Source: Halomonas ramblicola
GTDB taxonomy: Bacteria; Pseudomonadota; Gammaproteobacteria; Pseudomonadales; Halomonadaceae
NCBI RefSeq assembly: GCF_030409215.1
Contig: NZ_JAUFPL010000034.1
Location: forward strand, 1 to 64,000
Length of the DNA: 64,000 bases
Direction of reading: 5' to 3'
Part shown: positions 36,149-44,851 of the stretch, one piece after another
How the letters are laid out: each line of letters opens with the position of its first letter
Position numbering within the stretch: position 1 is the stretch's first letter
Made by a program: the position numbers and the translations under genes
Notes under the pieces: model-generated
Seen by the model: only the letters and a program-made list of their open reading frames with translations
Told to the model about the DNA's origin: nothing
Databases searched by the model: none

Positions 36149-37443
36149 TTCTAGATGCCGGCATCGTATTGATAGCATCTTTCATCGGACTACTTATCGT
36201 TGGCGTTCCGATAGGCATCTGTATTGCCATCTCTTCTACGGCAACGATCCTGCTGGCCCTGCCACCCGAGATTGCCATCTTCACAACGGCGCAGAAGATG
36301 GTATCGAGTCTGGACAGCTTCACTCTCCTTGCCGTACCGTTCTTCATTCTTTCCGGCGTCCTGATGAACAATGGGGGCATCGCCCTGCGCCTGGTCAGCT
36401 TTGCCAAACTGTTCAGTGGACGCATTCCAGGATCGTTAGCGCATACCAACATCGTGGGCAACATGATGTTCGGAGCCATCTCGGGTTCGGCGATCGCCGC
36501 CTCCACCTCGATAGGCGGGGTAATGGTGCCGATGAGCGAGAAGGAAGGGTATAGCCGCCCCTTCTCGGCCGCCGCCAATATCGCCTCGGCCCCGACGGGC
36601 ATGCTGATCCCCCCGACGACCGCCTTCATTCTCTATGCCCTGGCCAGTGGTGGCACCTCCATCTCTGCGCTGTTTGCCGGGGGGCTGATTGCAGGCTGCC
36701 TGTGGGGAGTCGGCTGCATGCTGGTCGCCTACCTCACCGCCAAGTCTCGTGGCTACACCACGAAGCTTGATCTGCGCGACTCCTCGGTGCGCAGGGTCGT
36801 CATGGAAGCCCTACCAAGCCTGCTATTGATCGTCATCATCATCGGCGGCATCGTCCTGGGGGTCTTCACGGCAGTCGAGGCATCCGCCATCTCCGTCATC
36901 TACACAATGTTTCTGACGGTAATCATCTACAAAACCATCAACCTGCGCTCCTTCCTCACATCGCTGATAAAGGCCACGGAAACGACGGGCGTGATCATGT
37001 TCCTGCTCGCGGCCTCTGCCGCTATGTCATTTGCCATGTCCATCACCGGTCTACCCGCCGCACTGAGCGAAGCGATTCTCGGACTCTCCGACAACCCTGC
37101 CATAGTATTGCTTATCATCACGTTGATGCTTCTCGCCATCGGGTGCTTCATGGATATCGGACCGGCCATCCTGATCTTCACGCCGATCCTGCTGCCCATC
37201 GCCTCGTCGATCGGCGTCGATCCGGTCCATTTTGGCATCATCATGGTGTTCAACCTGTGCATCGGCACCATCACGCCTCCAGTTGGCACTGGGCTATTCG
37301 TAGGTGCTGGTATCGCCAGGGAAAAGGTCGAGAATCTACTACTCCCCCTCATGCCATTCTACATCGTGATCATGTTGACCTTGCTTCTGATCACATACAT
37401 TCCTGGAATCACGCTATTCCTCCCCAGGGTCATGGGACTTTGA
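36145..37443 (+). CDS. TRAP transporter large permease (DctM-type)
   Basis: A 432-residue sodium-coupled transport subunit with about 12 membrane segments. GSAIAASTSIGGVMVPMSEKEGYSRPFSAA, seen as the SIGGVMVP and EGY blocks, ANIASAPTGMLIPPTTAFILYA, and the second-half FNLCIGTITPPVGTGLFVGAGIA are DctM signatures. I start at ATG 36145 (MILDAGIV), which overlaps the small permease. With the substrate-binding protein at 38674 it should import an acidic sugar; given the neighbours, an unsaturated uronosyl-rhamnose disaccharide is the likely cargo. Confidence 0.94.
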   Translation: MILDAGIVLIASFIGLLIVGVPIGICIAISSTATILLALPPEIAIFTTAQKMVSSLDSFTLLAVPFFILSGVLMNNGGIALRLVSFAKLFSGRIPGSLAHTNIVGNMMFGAISGSAIAASTSIGGVMVPMSEKEGYSRPFSAAANIASAPTGMLIPPTTAFILYALASGGTSISALFAGGLIAGCLWGVGCMLVAYLTAKSRGYTTKLDLRDSSVRRVVMEALPSLLLIVIIIGGIVLGVFTAVEASAISVIYTMFLTVIIYKTINLRSFLTSLIKATETTGVIMFLLAASAAMSFAMSITGLPAALSEAILGLSDNPAIVLLIITLMLLAIGCFMDIGPAILIFTPILLPIASSIGVDPVHFGIIMVFNLCIGTITPPVGTGLFVGAGIAREKVENLLLPLMPFYIVIMLTLLLITYIPGITLFLPRVMGL

Positions 37444-37475
37444 GCCCCACGCGACAAGACTTGGAGCACCACGAC

Positions 37476-38615
37476 ATGCAGGTATTCAGCGTCAAGCACA
37501 GCCCGCTTCTGAGACAAGACGAGCGTTTCATCGAGAAGGATGAAGTGACAGAACTGATCAAGAAGACCATCAACAATCTGATCAATATCAAGGATGAAAC
37601 CGGAGAGTTCCTGCTCCACCTGGACGATGGCCGCACGATAGATACCAAGGGGTGGGCCGGCTGGGAGTGGACCCATGGCATCGGCCTCTACGGCATCTAC
37701 CGCTATTACGAGCAGACAGGCGATACCGAGGCCCTGTCCATCATCGACGGCTGGTTTCACGACCGTTTCGCCGAGCGCCTGGCAACCAAGAACGTCAACA
37801 CGGTATGCCCCTTCCTGACCCTTGCCTACCGCTACCAGGAAACGCGCCGCAAGGAGTGGCTTCCCTACCTGCAGGCCTGGGCGGACTGGGTCATGTATGA
37901 CATGCCCCGCACCGACAAGGGCGGCCTGCAGCACGTCGTCTACAACAGCGAGAACCACCAGCAGCTATGGGACGACACCCTGATGATGAGCGTGCTGCCC
38001 TTGGCCAAGATCGGGCGCCTGCTCGGCAGGCCGGACTACGTGGAAGAGGCCAAATACCAGTTCCTGATCCATGTCCAGTACCTCATGGATCGGAAGACCG
38101 GGGCCTGGTTTCATGGCTGGACCTTCGATGGCAACCACAATTTCGCCGAGGCGCGCTGGGCACGTGGCAACAGCTGGCTGACCATCGTCATCCCCGAGTT
38201 CCTAGAATTGCTTGATCTGCCGGCCAACGACCCCATACGCCGCTTCCTCCTCCAGGTGCTGGAGTCCCAGGTCGAGGCGCTGACCAAATGGCAGGCGGAG
38301 TCCGGTCTCTGGCATACGTTGCTCGACGATCCGTCCTCCTATCAGGAGGCCTCGGCCACGGCCGGCTTCGCCTACGGCATCCTCAAGGCCGTCAGGATGC
38401 GCTACCTCGACGCCTCCTACTACGAGATGGCGGAGAAGGCCGTCCAGGGCGTCATCCACAACATCAATGCGGAGGGGGAGCTGGAACAGGTCTCCTTCGG
38501 CACCGCCATGGGCGAAGGCCTCGACTACTACCGGGAGATTCCCCTGACCTCCATGCCCTACGGCCAGGCCATGGCCATCCTCTGTCTTTCCGAGTACATG
38601 AGGACGTACCTGTAA
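37476..38615 (+). CDS. GH105 unsaturated uronyl hydrolase (YteR/RhiN-like)
   Basis: A 379-residue alpha6/alpha6-barrel hydrolase. Family 105 enzymes hydrate the 4,5-double bond of an unsaturated galacturonosyl or glucuronosyl residue and so release the next sugar, typically L-rhamnose. GWAGWEWTHGIGLYGIYRYY and HQQLWDDTLMMSVLPLA (the Asp before TL, near 167, aligns with the catalytic Asp of YteR) are present, with FAEARWARGNSWLTIVIPEFLE and the C-terminal SATAGFAYGILKA. No signal peptide, so it acts in the cytoplasm after import. TTGGAG precedes ATG 37476. It lies between TRAP permease and TRAP binding-protein genes. Confidence 0.92.
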   Translation: MQVFSVKHSPLLRQDERFIEKDEVTELIKKTINNLINIKDETGEFLLHLDDGRTIDTKGWAGWEWTHGIGLYGIYRYYEQTGDTEALSIIDGWFHDRFAERLATKNVNTVCPFLTLAYRYQETRRKEWLPYLQAWADWVMYDMPRTDKGGLQHVVYNSENHQQLWDDTLMMSVLPLAKIGRLLGRPDYVEEAKYQFLIHVQYLMDRKTGAWFHGWTFDGNHNFAEARWARGNSWLTIVIPEFLELLDLPANDPIRRFLLQVLESQVEALTKWQAESGLWHTLLDDPSSYQEASATAGFAYGILKAVRMRYLDASYYEMAEKAVQGVIHNINAEGELEQVSFGTAMGEGLDYYREIPLTSMPYGQAMAILCLSEYMRTYL

Positions 38616-38673
38616 TCACGACTAGTCCCCCGAGGACTCTAACCACCAACAACAGCAAACCCAGGAGTCGATC

Positions 38674-39675
38674 ATGACCACACAGCGCCATACGAAAGCC
38701 ATCCTGACGGCGGCTATCGCCGTCCTTTCCCTGGGTACCACGTCGGCACAGGCCCAGAACAGCGTCAACCTGAAGTTGGCATATGCCCAGAACCCGCAAC
38801 CGGTCAAGGATGCCTTGGCCAGGTTCGGCGAGCTCGTCGAGGAGAAGTCGGAGGGCTCGATCAGTGTCACCTACTTCCCAGACAGCCAATTGGGCGGCGA
38901 GAGCGAGCTGGTCGAGCTGCTGCAGACGGGGGCCATCGACATGACCAAGGTCTCCGGTGGCCTGATGGGCAGCTTCTCGCCGCTCTACGGTGTCTTCTCC
39001 ATGCCATACCTGTTCAACGACCAGGCGCACTTCCACGAGGTCATGAACAGCGAAGCCATCATGGACGAGGTCTACCAGTCCACCCAGGATCAAGGGTTCG
39101 TCGGCGTCGGCTGGTACGACTCCGGTCAGCGGAATTTCTATACCAGGGACACTCCGATCGAAAGCGTCTCGGATCTGGAAGGCAAGAAAATTCGGGTGAT
39201 GCAGAGCCAGACCGCCGTCGACACCATGGAGTTGCTGGGAGCCTCGCCCGTGGTGATGGCCCAGGAAGAAGTCTATACGGCACTTCAGCAAGGCGTCCTG
39301 GATGGTGCCGAGAACAATGAGTTTGCCCTCACCACCGCCCGTCATGGCGAAGTGGCCGAATACTATTCTCTCGATGGGCATACTCGCATCCCCGATATCA
39401 TCCTGTTCAACAGCAATACCCTGTCCCGTCTCTCAGACGCGCAACACGACGCCGTCATGGAAGCCATCCAGGAGTCGACCGAATTCCAGCTCGAGAAGTG
39501 GTCGGAAGCCGTCGATACGGCTCGGGACAGTATCCGCAACGACTTCGGTGTCGAGATCAACGAGGTCGATATCACGCCCTTCCAGGCAGCCGTTCAGCCG
39601 ATGTACGAGCGCCTGAAGGACCAGCCCGAACAGTACGCTCTCTACCAGAAGATCAAGGAGCTGGGGGACAAGTAA
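38674..39675 (+). CDS. TRAP transporter solute-binding protein (DctP-type)
   Basis: A 333-residue periplasmic receptor. The signal peptide runs through TTSAQAQ-NS. NLKLAYAQNPQPVKDALARFGELVEEKSEGSISVTYFPDSQLGGESELVELLQTGAIDMTKV is the N-lobe; the ligand-carboxylate Arg is expected in GKKIRVMQSQTAVDTMELLGASPVVMA, and QQGVLDGAENN follows. This is the pattern for receptors of uronates and other acidic sugars. AGGAG precedes ATG 38674. A strong hairpin follows the gene. Confidence 0.94.
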   Translation: MTTQRHTKAILTAAIAVLSLGTTSAQAQNSVNLKLAYAQNPQPVKDALARFGELVEEKSEGSISVTYFPDSQLGGESELVELLQTGAIDMTKVSGGLMGSFSPLYGVFSMPYLFNDQAHFHEVMNSEAIMDEVYQSTQDQGFVGVGWYDSGQRNFYTRDTPIESVSDLEGKKIRVMQSQTAVDTMELLGASPVVMAQEEVYTALQQGVLDGAENNEFALTTARHGEVAEYYSLDGHTRIPDIILFNSNTLSRLSDAQHDAVMEAIQESTEFQLEKWSEAVDTARDSIRNDFGVEINEVDITPFQAAVQPMYERLKDQPEQYALYQKIKELGDK

Positions 39676-39685
39676 GAAGCTGCAG

Positions 39686-39721
39686 ACGAGGGGTTGCCTT
39701 GATTGTTCGGCAACCCCTCGT
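39686..39721 (+). terminator. Hairpin after dctP-type gene
   Basis: ACGAGGGGTTGCC (39686-39698) pairs perfectly with GGCAACCCCTCGT (39709-39721), a 13-bp stem with a ten-base loop and no T-tract. It may stabilise the abundant binding-protein message and reduce read-through into the isomerase. Confidence 0.65.
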
Positions 39722-39814
39722 GGCCGATTCATGTCTCCCTTCACCCCTCTTCCTATGACCCTCCATAGCCCTACGGGAGCACCGGGCATCCAGAAATCGA
39801 AAATGGAAACATAT

Positions 39815-40636
39815 ATGAATGTAGGCATCAGAGCGCATGATCTCCCGAAACAGCCATTGAACAGTATCGTCACCGAGCTCTCGCAACGCGGACTCAATTC
39901 AGTACAACTGGCACTGAACAAGTCATTCGACTTCGATACGAGCCTGGGCTGCCTGAATCCCGGCATGGCACATCACATCGGCCACGCCTTTCGTCGTCAC
40001 GATATTCAAATTGCCGTGCTGGGTTGCTATGTCAACATCATACACCCAGACCCGAGTGAAAGACGTAATGCACTGGCACGCTTCAAGGAACATCTGTGCT
40101 ATGCGCGCGACTTCGGCTGCAGCATCGTGGGAACGGAGACTGGCAACGTCAATGCCGATATCGTCTACACCGAAGACAACTTCCACGAGGCTCCCTTTCA
40201 GGAGGTTATCGACAGTGTCAGGGAGTTGGTGGAAGAAGCAGAAAGATTTGGGGTGATCGTCGGCATCGAGCCAGGCGTGAACCATCCCTTGCACTCACCC
40301 GAGAAGGTTGGGCGAATGCTGGAAATGGTGAACTCCAACAACTTGCAGATCATCTTCGACCCCGTCAACTTCCTGACCATCGACAACTATATGCAGCAGA
40401 GGGAGATCCTTCAGGAAGCCATCGACTCCTGGGGCGACAGGGTGGCGGTCATCCATGCCAAGGACTTCATCGTTGAAGAGGGAGCCATCTGCCCTGCCCC
40501 TCTGGGCAAGGGCCTCCTCGACTATGCATTGCTTTTCGAGCGGCTCGGGCCACGCAAGCCATACATCAACGTCATCATGGACGAGATCGATGCCGATGAC
40601 ATCGAAAGCGGCATCGCCTTCCTGAACGCTCTCTAG
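39815..40636 (+). CDS. Sugar phosphate isomerase/epimerase-family TIM barrel
   Basis: A 273-residue xylose-isomerase-like TIM barrel. The expected metal ligands are in VGIEPGVN (Glu), IIFDPVNF (Asp), VIHAKDF (His) and INVIMDEID (Glu). The start MNVGIRAHDL at ATG 39815 has GGAA upstream; ATG 39803 is possible. Family members isomerise or epimerise keto/aldo sugars; the substrate cannot be read. It is the last plus-strand gene of the uronate locus, and no step of the proposed pathway obviously needs it. Confidence 0.82.
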   Translation: MNVGIRAHDLPKQPLNSIVTELSQRGLNSVQLALNKSFDFDTSLGCLNPGMAHHIGHAFRRHDIQIAVLGCYVNIIHPDPSERRNALARFKEHLCYARDFGCSIVGTETGNVNADIVYTEDNFHEAPFQEVIDSVRELVEEAERFGVIVGIEPGVNHPLHSPEKVGRMLEMVNSNNLQIIFDPVNFLTIDNYMQQREILQEAIDSWGDRVAVIHAKDFIVEEGAICPAPLGKGLLDYALLFERLGPRKPYINVIMDEIDADDIESGIAFLNAL

Positions 40637-40663
40637 CATCGCCAGGCGTCAACGGAGGAACAT

Positions 40664-40698
40664 GAAAAAACTCCAGGGACAAGGTGTGTTCCCTGGAG
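40664..40698 (-). terminator. Rho-independent terminator of the rhamnose operon
   Basis: CTCCAGGGA (40671-40679) pairs with TCCCTGGAG (40690-40698). Read on the minus strand the stem is followed by TTTTTTC, a good U-tract. It terminates the minus-strand operon 80 bp after the last small gene. Confidence 0.85.
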
Positions 40699-40778
40699 CT
40701 ACCGCATAGATTGTGGCCATGCTCATGAGGCCCCCGCTCTCCTGGCCAACTGGAAGCGAGGTAAAGGAGAGTCCCGAG

Positions 40779-40982
40779 CTATCCCTCGGTATGCTCACCG
40801 GTCACGACCGCAAGGTCCTCCTTGTCCATCCAGAACGGAGTGACCGCGAACCAGACGACCGTGACCGCCAGCATGGCCCACTTCATCGCCGATTCGCCCA
40901 TGGCGTCGGCCAGGTAGAGCACCGGGAACAGTACCGTCAATACCAGCATCAAGATCGAGATGGTCTGGAGCAGTATTCTCAT
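40779..40982 (-). CDS. 67-residue two-TM membrane protein, partner of NCS1 permease
   Basis: A small protein, MRILLQTISILMLVLTVLFPVLYLADAMG followed by AMKWAMLAVTVVWFAVTPFWMD and a hydrophilic tail, giving two membrane helices. It starts 5 bp after the NCS1 permease stop, so the two are certainly cotranscribed. Small partners of this size are known beside some secondary transporters (YhdT with PanF is an example of the arrangement), but I recognise no named family here. It is the last gene of the eight-gene rhamnose operon. Confidence 0.75.
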   Translation of the reverse strand: MRILLQTISILMLVLTVLFPVLYLADAMGESAMKWAMLAVTVVWFAVTPFWMDKEDLAVVTGEHTEG

Positions 40983-40987
40983 CTTGC

Positions 40988-42526
40988 TTACTCCTTGGTC
41001 GATTCGGTCGAGGTGACTGACGAGTTTCGCTCGTACCCGGTACCCACCGCGAATGTAGAGGTCACCGAGCTCTTCTGGGCCATAAAGCTCAAGGCGATGA
41101 ACAGCGCCGCGGCGATGAACCAGCCGGGCAGGGCCACGAAGAAGATCTCGATGCCGGCAAACTCTACCAGGACCAGACAGATCGCCAGAGTGATCAGCCA
41201 AGTACCCAGCACCGGATAGGTAGCCTTGCGACCCGCGTATTCGGCATAAAAGCTCTTGAGCCTCAGCTTGGGCAGCACCCAGAAGTCGATGAAAATCACC
41301 GCGCCGATCGGCATCAGCAGCAGCCCGTACAGCGCCACGAAGCCCAGCAGTTGCATCGCCACGCCCGGGAACATTGCCACGAAGGTGGTCAACAGCCCCG
41401 TGCCGATCGTCACCTTGAACCGGGAGACCTGGGGGATGACCGCCTGGAACGCCAGGCCGGCACGGTAGATCGTCGGGTTGGCGGTGGTCCAACCGGCGAT
41501 GATCACGCAGATGAGTCCCGCCACGCCCAGTGCCTGGTCGGCAAGGGGACCGGGCAAGGGGTTGGGGATGCTCCCCGACTCTGCCGCGGCGATCATCGCG
41601 CTGTCGCTGGTCAGCCCCGCCTCGTACATCTGGAAGGCGAAGAGCATCGAGGCGGCAAGCCAGGCCATGAAGTGGCCGACGTACATCCCCGCCGCCGAGG
41701 CGATGCTGTACCAGCTCTTGCGGGCGAAGCGCAGCACCGACAGGTCAGACATGCCGACGTGCATGGCCATGTTGGCGAACCAGGCGAAGAAGATCACATG
41801 CCAGATGGAGAAGTCCGGTTGTCCGGGCACCTGCACACCGGTCCAGATCGCCGTCTCGGCCAGCGCCCATAAGTCAGCCGTCGAACCGACTTCCGACCCT
41901 GTCGCATCGATGAACCACTTGAGCGAGACGATGCCGAAACCCAGGAAGATCAACACCATCCAGGGGGCGGCGATATTGGCGAACCAGGAAACGAAGCGGT
42001 AACCATAGGCAGCTACCAGGGTGATCACGATGCCGACGCCGAGCACGCTCAACACCCAGCCGACGCTGTTGGGCATCAGGTCCGCCAGGGTCGGCAGCGG
42101 GAAGCCGAACCAGACGCCCACGGCAGTCGCCGATACGGTGATCATGGCACCGGCCAGGAAGCAGAACGCCAGGCCGTTGGCCAGGTTGTAGAGAATCACG
42201 GTGTAACGGCCGGCGATCCTCTCGAGCTGGTAGTAGAGCGTCAGTCGCACCCGCGTGGCGATGGGGGCGGTGAGAAACAGCCAGCTCAGTACTGCCAACA
42301 GGTTGCCGATGACCAGTCCCATGACCACGTCGAAGGCCGCCACCCCGGCCAGCACGAACAGCGGGCCGATCATCAGCTCGGTACCGGCGGTATGCTCGCC
42401 GGCGTACATGCCGATGAAGTTCTTGAACCCCAGCCGGGCGTTTGGGGGGACGGGGTGTCGTTCGTATTCGCCACCGGCGGCGGTGGTCTCCACCGCCGCC
42501 GCTTGCTCATGCAGGTTGTCACTCAC
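40988..42526 (-). CDS. NCS1/CodB-like permease in rhamnose operon
   Basis: A 512-residue secondary transporter with about 12 hydrophobic segments. LGFKNFIGMYAGEHTAGTELMIGPLFVLAG near the N-terminus and IAGWTTANPTIYRAGLAFQ (the NCS1 TM8 region) point to the nucleobase-cation-symport-1 superfamily, whose known substrates are purines, cytosine, allantoin and hydantoins. The position between aldA and the small membrane protein suggests instead L-rhamnose or a related compound. The start is GTG 42526 (VSDNLHEQ) with GGGAGG eight bases upstream. Function is inference from context. Confidence 0.85.
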   Translation of the reverse strand: MSDNLHEQAAAVETTAAGGEYERHPVPPNARLGFKNFIGMYAGEHTAGTELMIGPLFVLAGVAAFDVVMGLVIGNLLAVLSWLFLTAPIATRVRLTLYYQLERIAGRYTVILYNLANGLAFCFLAGAMITVSATAVGVWFGFPLPTLADLMPNSVGWVLSVLGVGIVITLVAAYGYRFVSWFANIAAPWMVLIFLGFGIVSLKWFIDATGSEVGSTADLWALAETAIWTGVQVPGQPDFSIWHVIFFAWFANMAMHVGMSDLSVLRFARKSWYSIASAAGMYVGHFMAWLAASMLFAFQMYEAGLTSDSAMIAAAESGSIPNPLPGPLADQALGVAGLICVIIAGWTTANPTIYRAGLAFQAVIPQVSRFKVTIGTGLLTTFVAMFPGVAMQLLGFVALYGLLLMPIGAVIFIDFWVLPKLRLKSFYAEYAGRKATYPVLGTWLITLAICLVLVEFAGIEIFFVALPGWFIAAALFIALSFMAQKSSVTSTFAVGTGYERNSSVTSTESTKE

Positions 42527-42563
42527 GGCGTGTACCTCCCGTTGTTGTTGGGTGGGCAGGGAA

Positions 42564-44000
42564 TCAGGTCTCGAGGTAAACCACATGGCTGTGGGTGTAC
42601 TCGTAGAGGCCGTGCTTGCCGTCGGCACCACCGATGCCCGACCTGCGCACCCCGGCGTGGAAGCCCTGCATGGCCTCGAAGTTCTCACGATTGACGTAGG
42701 TCTCGCCGAAGTCGAGGCCACGGCAGGCCTGCATGGCATGCTTGAGGCTGCGGGTATACACCGAGGAGGTGAGGCCGTACTCGCTGTCGTTGGCCAGGGC
42801 GATGGCCTCGTCGAGGTCGTCGACGATCTGGACCGGCAGCACCGGGCCGAAGATTTCCTGACGCATGATCGCCATCTCCTGGCGACAGCCGGCCAACACC
42901 GTGGGCCGGTAGTGGAAGCCCGACCCCAGGTCGGCGATGCGGCCGCCGGTGATCAGCTCGGCGCCCTCGCCCTGGGCGACCTCGACCATCCGTGCCACTT
43001 TGTCGAGGCCGGCGCGGTTGATCAGCGGGCCCATCTCCACGTCGGGCTGGGCGAGCGGGTCGCCGTAGCGGGTGGCGTCCATCGCCTTGGCCATGCGCGC
43101 GACGAACTCGTCGGCGACGCCGCGCTGGACATAGACACGCTCGGCGCAGTTGCACACCTGGCCGCTGTTGATGATGCGCGAGCCGCGGATGGCATTGACC
43201 GCCAGGTCGAGGTCGGCGTCGTCCATCACGATGGCCGGGGCCTTGCCGCCCAGTTCCAGGTTGAGCTTGGTGATGTTGTTGGCGGCACTGGCCATGATCC
43301 GCGACCCGGTGGCGACGCTGCCGGTGAAGCTGATCATGTCCACGTCGGGGCTGGCGGTCAGGGCGCTGCCGGTAGTGGCGCCGCTGCCGCTGACCACGTT
43401 GAAGACGCCGGGCGGCAACTCCAGGGCGTCGACCAACCGGGCGAACTCGAAGCAGTTGTTGGGCGTTTCTTCGCTGGGCTTGATGACGATGGTGTTGCCG
43501 GTGACCAGGGCCGGCGCCATCTTGCGAGCGATCAGGAAGAACGGGAAGTTCCACGGCAGGATGCCGGCGACCACGCCGAGCGGCTTGCGAAACAGGAAGA
43601 TGCTCTCGTCGGGGCGGTCGCTCTCGATGATCTCGCCCTCGATGCGCCGGCCCCACTCGGCCATGTAGTCCAGGTAGTCGGCGGTGAAGTTGACCTCGGT
43701 CTCGGCCAGCCCCGTGACCTTGCCCTGCTCCTCGGTGATCACCCGGGCCAGGCGGGCGACGTTGTCGCGCAGCTTGTCCGCCAGGCGATGCAGGAAGGTG
43801 GCGCGCTCCACGGCGGGCCGGGCCGCCCAGCCCTTCTGGGCCGCGCGGGCCGCCGCCAGGGCGCGCTCGACGTCCTCGGCGCCGGACTCCGGCACCCGTG
43901 ACAGCAGAGCCTGGGTGGCCGGGTTGTAGACCTCGAGGTGCTCGCGGGCCGACTCGAAGGTGCCGTTGATGTAGTTCTGATAGGTGGTGGGCTGAGTCAT
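42564..44000 (-). CDS. aldA: Lactaldehyde dehydrogenase (AldA-like)
   Basis: A 478-residue NAD-dependent aldehyde dehydrogenase, the E. coli AldA length. Catalytic Glu is in LNLELGGKAP and catalytic Cys in NSGQVCNCAERVYVQ; the cofactor loop is FTGSVATGSRIM. The VCNCAERVYV and HKLHGLYEYTH-like C-terminus (GKHGLYEYTHSHVVYLET) are AldA-like. In this operon it would oxidise L-lactaldehyde from the KDR aldolase to L-lactate. It lies 38 bp after the aldolase gene. Confidence 0.92.
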   Translation of the reverse strand: MTQPTTYQNYINGTFESAREHLEVYNPATQALLSRVPESGAEDVERALAAARAAQKGWAARPAVERATFLHRLADKLRDNVARLARVITEEQGKVTGLAETEVNFTADYLDYMAEWGRRIEGEIIESDRPDESIFLFRKPLGVVAGILPWNFPFFLIARKMAPALVTGNTIVIKPSEETPNNCFEFARLVDALELPPGVFNVVSGSGATTGSALTASPDVDMISFTGSVATGSRIMASAANNITKLNLELGGKAPAIVMDDADLDLAVNAIRGSRIINSGQVCNCAERVYVQRGVADEFVARMAKAMDATRYGDPLAQPDVEMGPLINRAGLDKVARMVEVAQGEGAELITGGRIADLGSGFHYRPTVLAGCRQEMAIMRQEIFGPVLPVQIVDDLDEAIALANDSEYGLTSSVYTRSLKHAMQACRGLDFGETYVNRENFEAMQGFHAGVRRSGIGGADGKHGLYEYTHSHVVYLET

Positions 44001-44038
44001 GTGGTTGCTCCGGTTGTGGTCGTACGAGAGATGGTGTC

Positions 44039-44842
44039 TCAGTAGGTCGACGAGGCCGACGAATCGCCCGGTGTGGTGCCCTTGTAACGGGCGATGGTGG
44101 CCAGCGCCCCCTGGCGCAGCAGGCTGATATCGATGCCCACGGCGATGAACCGGCAGCCCAGTGACGCATAGTGGCGCGCATCGGCTTCCACGGGGGCGAG
44201 GATGCCTGCCGGCTTGCCGGCCGTCTGCACGGCATCGATGGCATGCTCGATGGCGGCCTGGACCTCGGGATGTCCCGGATTGCCGGGATGCCCCATGCCC
44301 ACCGAGAGGTCCGCGGGTCCGACGAACACCGCATCCACCCCCTCGGTGGCGGCGATCGCCTCCACGTTCTCGATGCCCTTGGGCGATTCCACCTGCACGA
44401 TCAGGCAGAGCTCCTCGTGGGCTCGGCCCAGGTAATCGTCGATGCCGTCCCAGCGGGTGGCGCGCACCAGGCCGCCGCCCACGCCACGAATGCCGTGAGG
44501 GGGATAGCGCATGGCACGCACCAGCGCCGCAGCCTGCTCGGCGCTCTCGACCATGGGCACCATCAGGGTCTGGGCGCCGACATCCAGCAACTGCTTGATC
44601 AGCGCCGGGTCCTGGTTGACGGTGCGCACTACCGGTGCCGTGGCATAGGGGGCCACCGCCTGCAACTGGGCGAGGATCGTCGGCACCGTGTTGGGCGCGT
44701 GCTCGCCGTCGATCAATAGCCAGTCGAAACCGGTGGTGGCGCAGATCTCGGCGGCATAGCCGGTGGCGAATCCGGCCCACAGGCCGTACTGGACGTCGTC
44801 ACCTTCCAAGGCTCGCAGGAAGGGATTGACTGGCATCTGCAT
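44039..44842 (-). CDS. rhmA: 2-keto-3-deoxy-L-rhamnonate aldolase (HpcH/HpaI family)
   Basis: A 267-residue class-II aldolase that splits 2-keto-3-deoxy-L-rhamnonate to pyruvate and L-lactaldehyde. Family features are GLWAGFATGYAAEICATTGFDWLLIDGEHAPN, the catalytic His-Glu region; VQVESPKGIENVEAI (metal Glu); and DAVFVGPADLSVGMG (metal Asp). GarL and HpaI share the fold, so the family alone does not fix the substrate; the rhamnonate dehydratase and AldA neighbours do. GGAG precedes ATG 44842. Confidence 0.88.
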   Translation of the reverse strand: MQMPVNPFLRALEGDDVQYGLWAGFATGYAAEICATTGFDWLLIDGEHAPNTVPTILAQLQAVAPYATAPVVRTVNQDPALIKQLLDVGAQTLMVPMVESAEQAAALVRAMRYPPHGIRGVGGGLVRATRWDGIDDYLGRAHEELCLIVQVESPKGIENVEAIAATEGVDAVFVGPADLSVGMGHPGNPGHPEVQAAIEHAIDAVQTAGKPAGILAPVEADARHYASLGCRFIAVGIDISLLRQGALATIARYKGTTPGDSSASSTY

Positions 44843-44851
44843 GGGAAACTC

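Noticed and set aside
43998..44040. Possible fusion of aldolase and aldehyde dehydrogenase frames into one 738-residue protein
   Set aside because: The long frame arises from an alternative phase through the aldolase gene; the AldA ATG at 44000 and the intact aldolase in its own frame explain the region.
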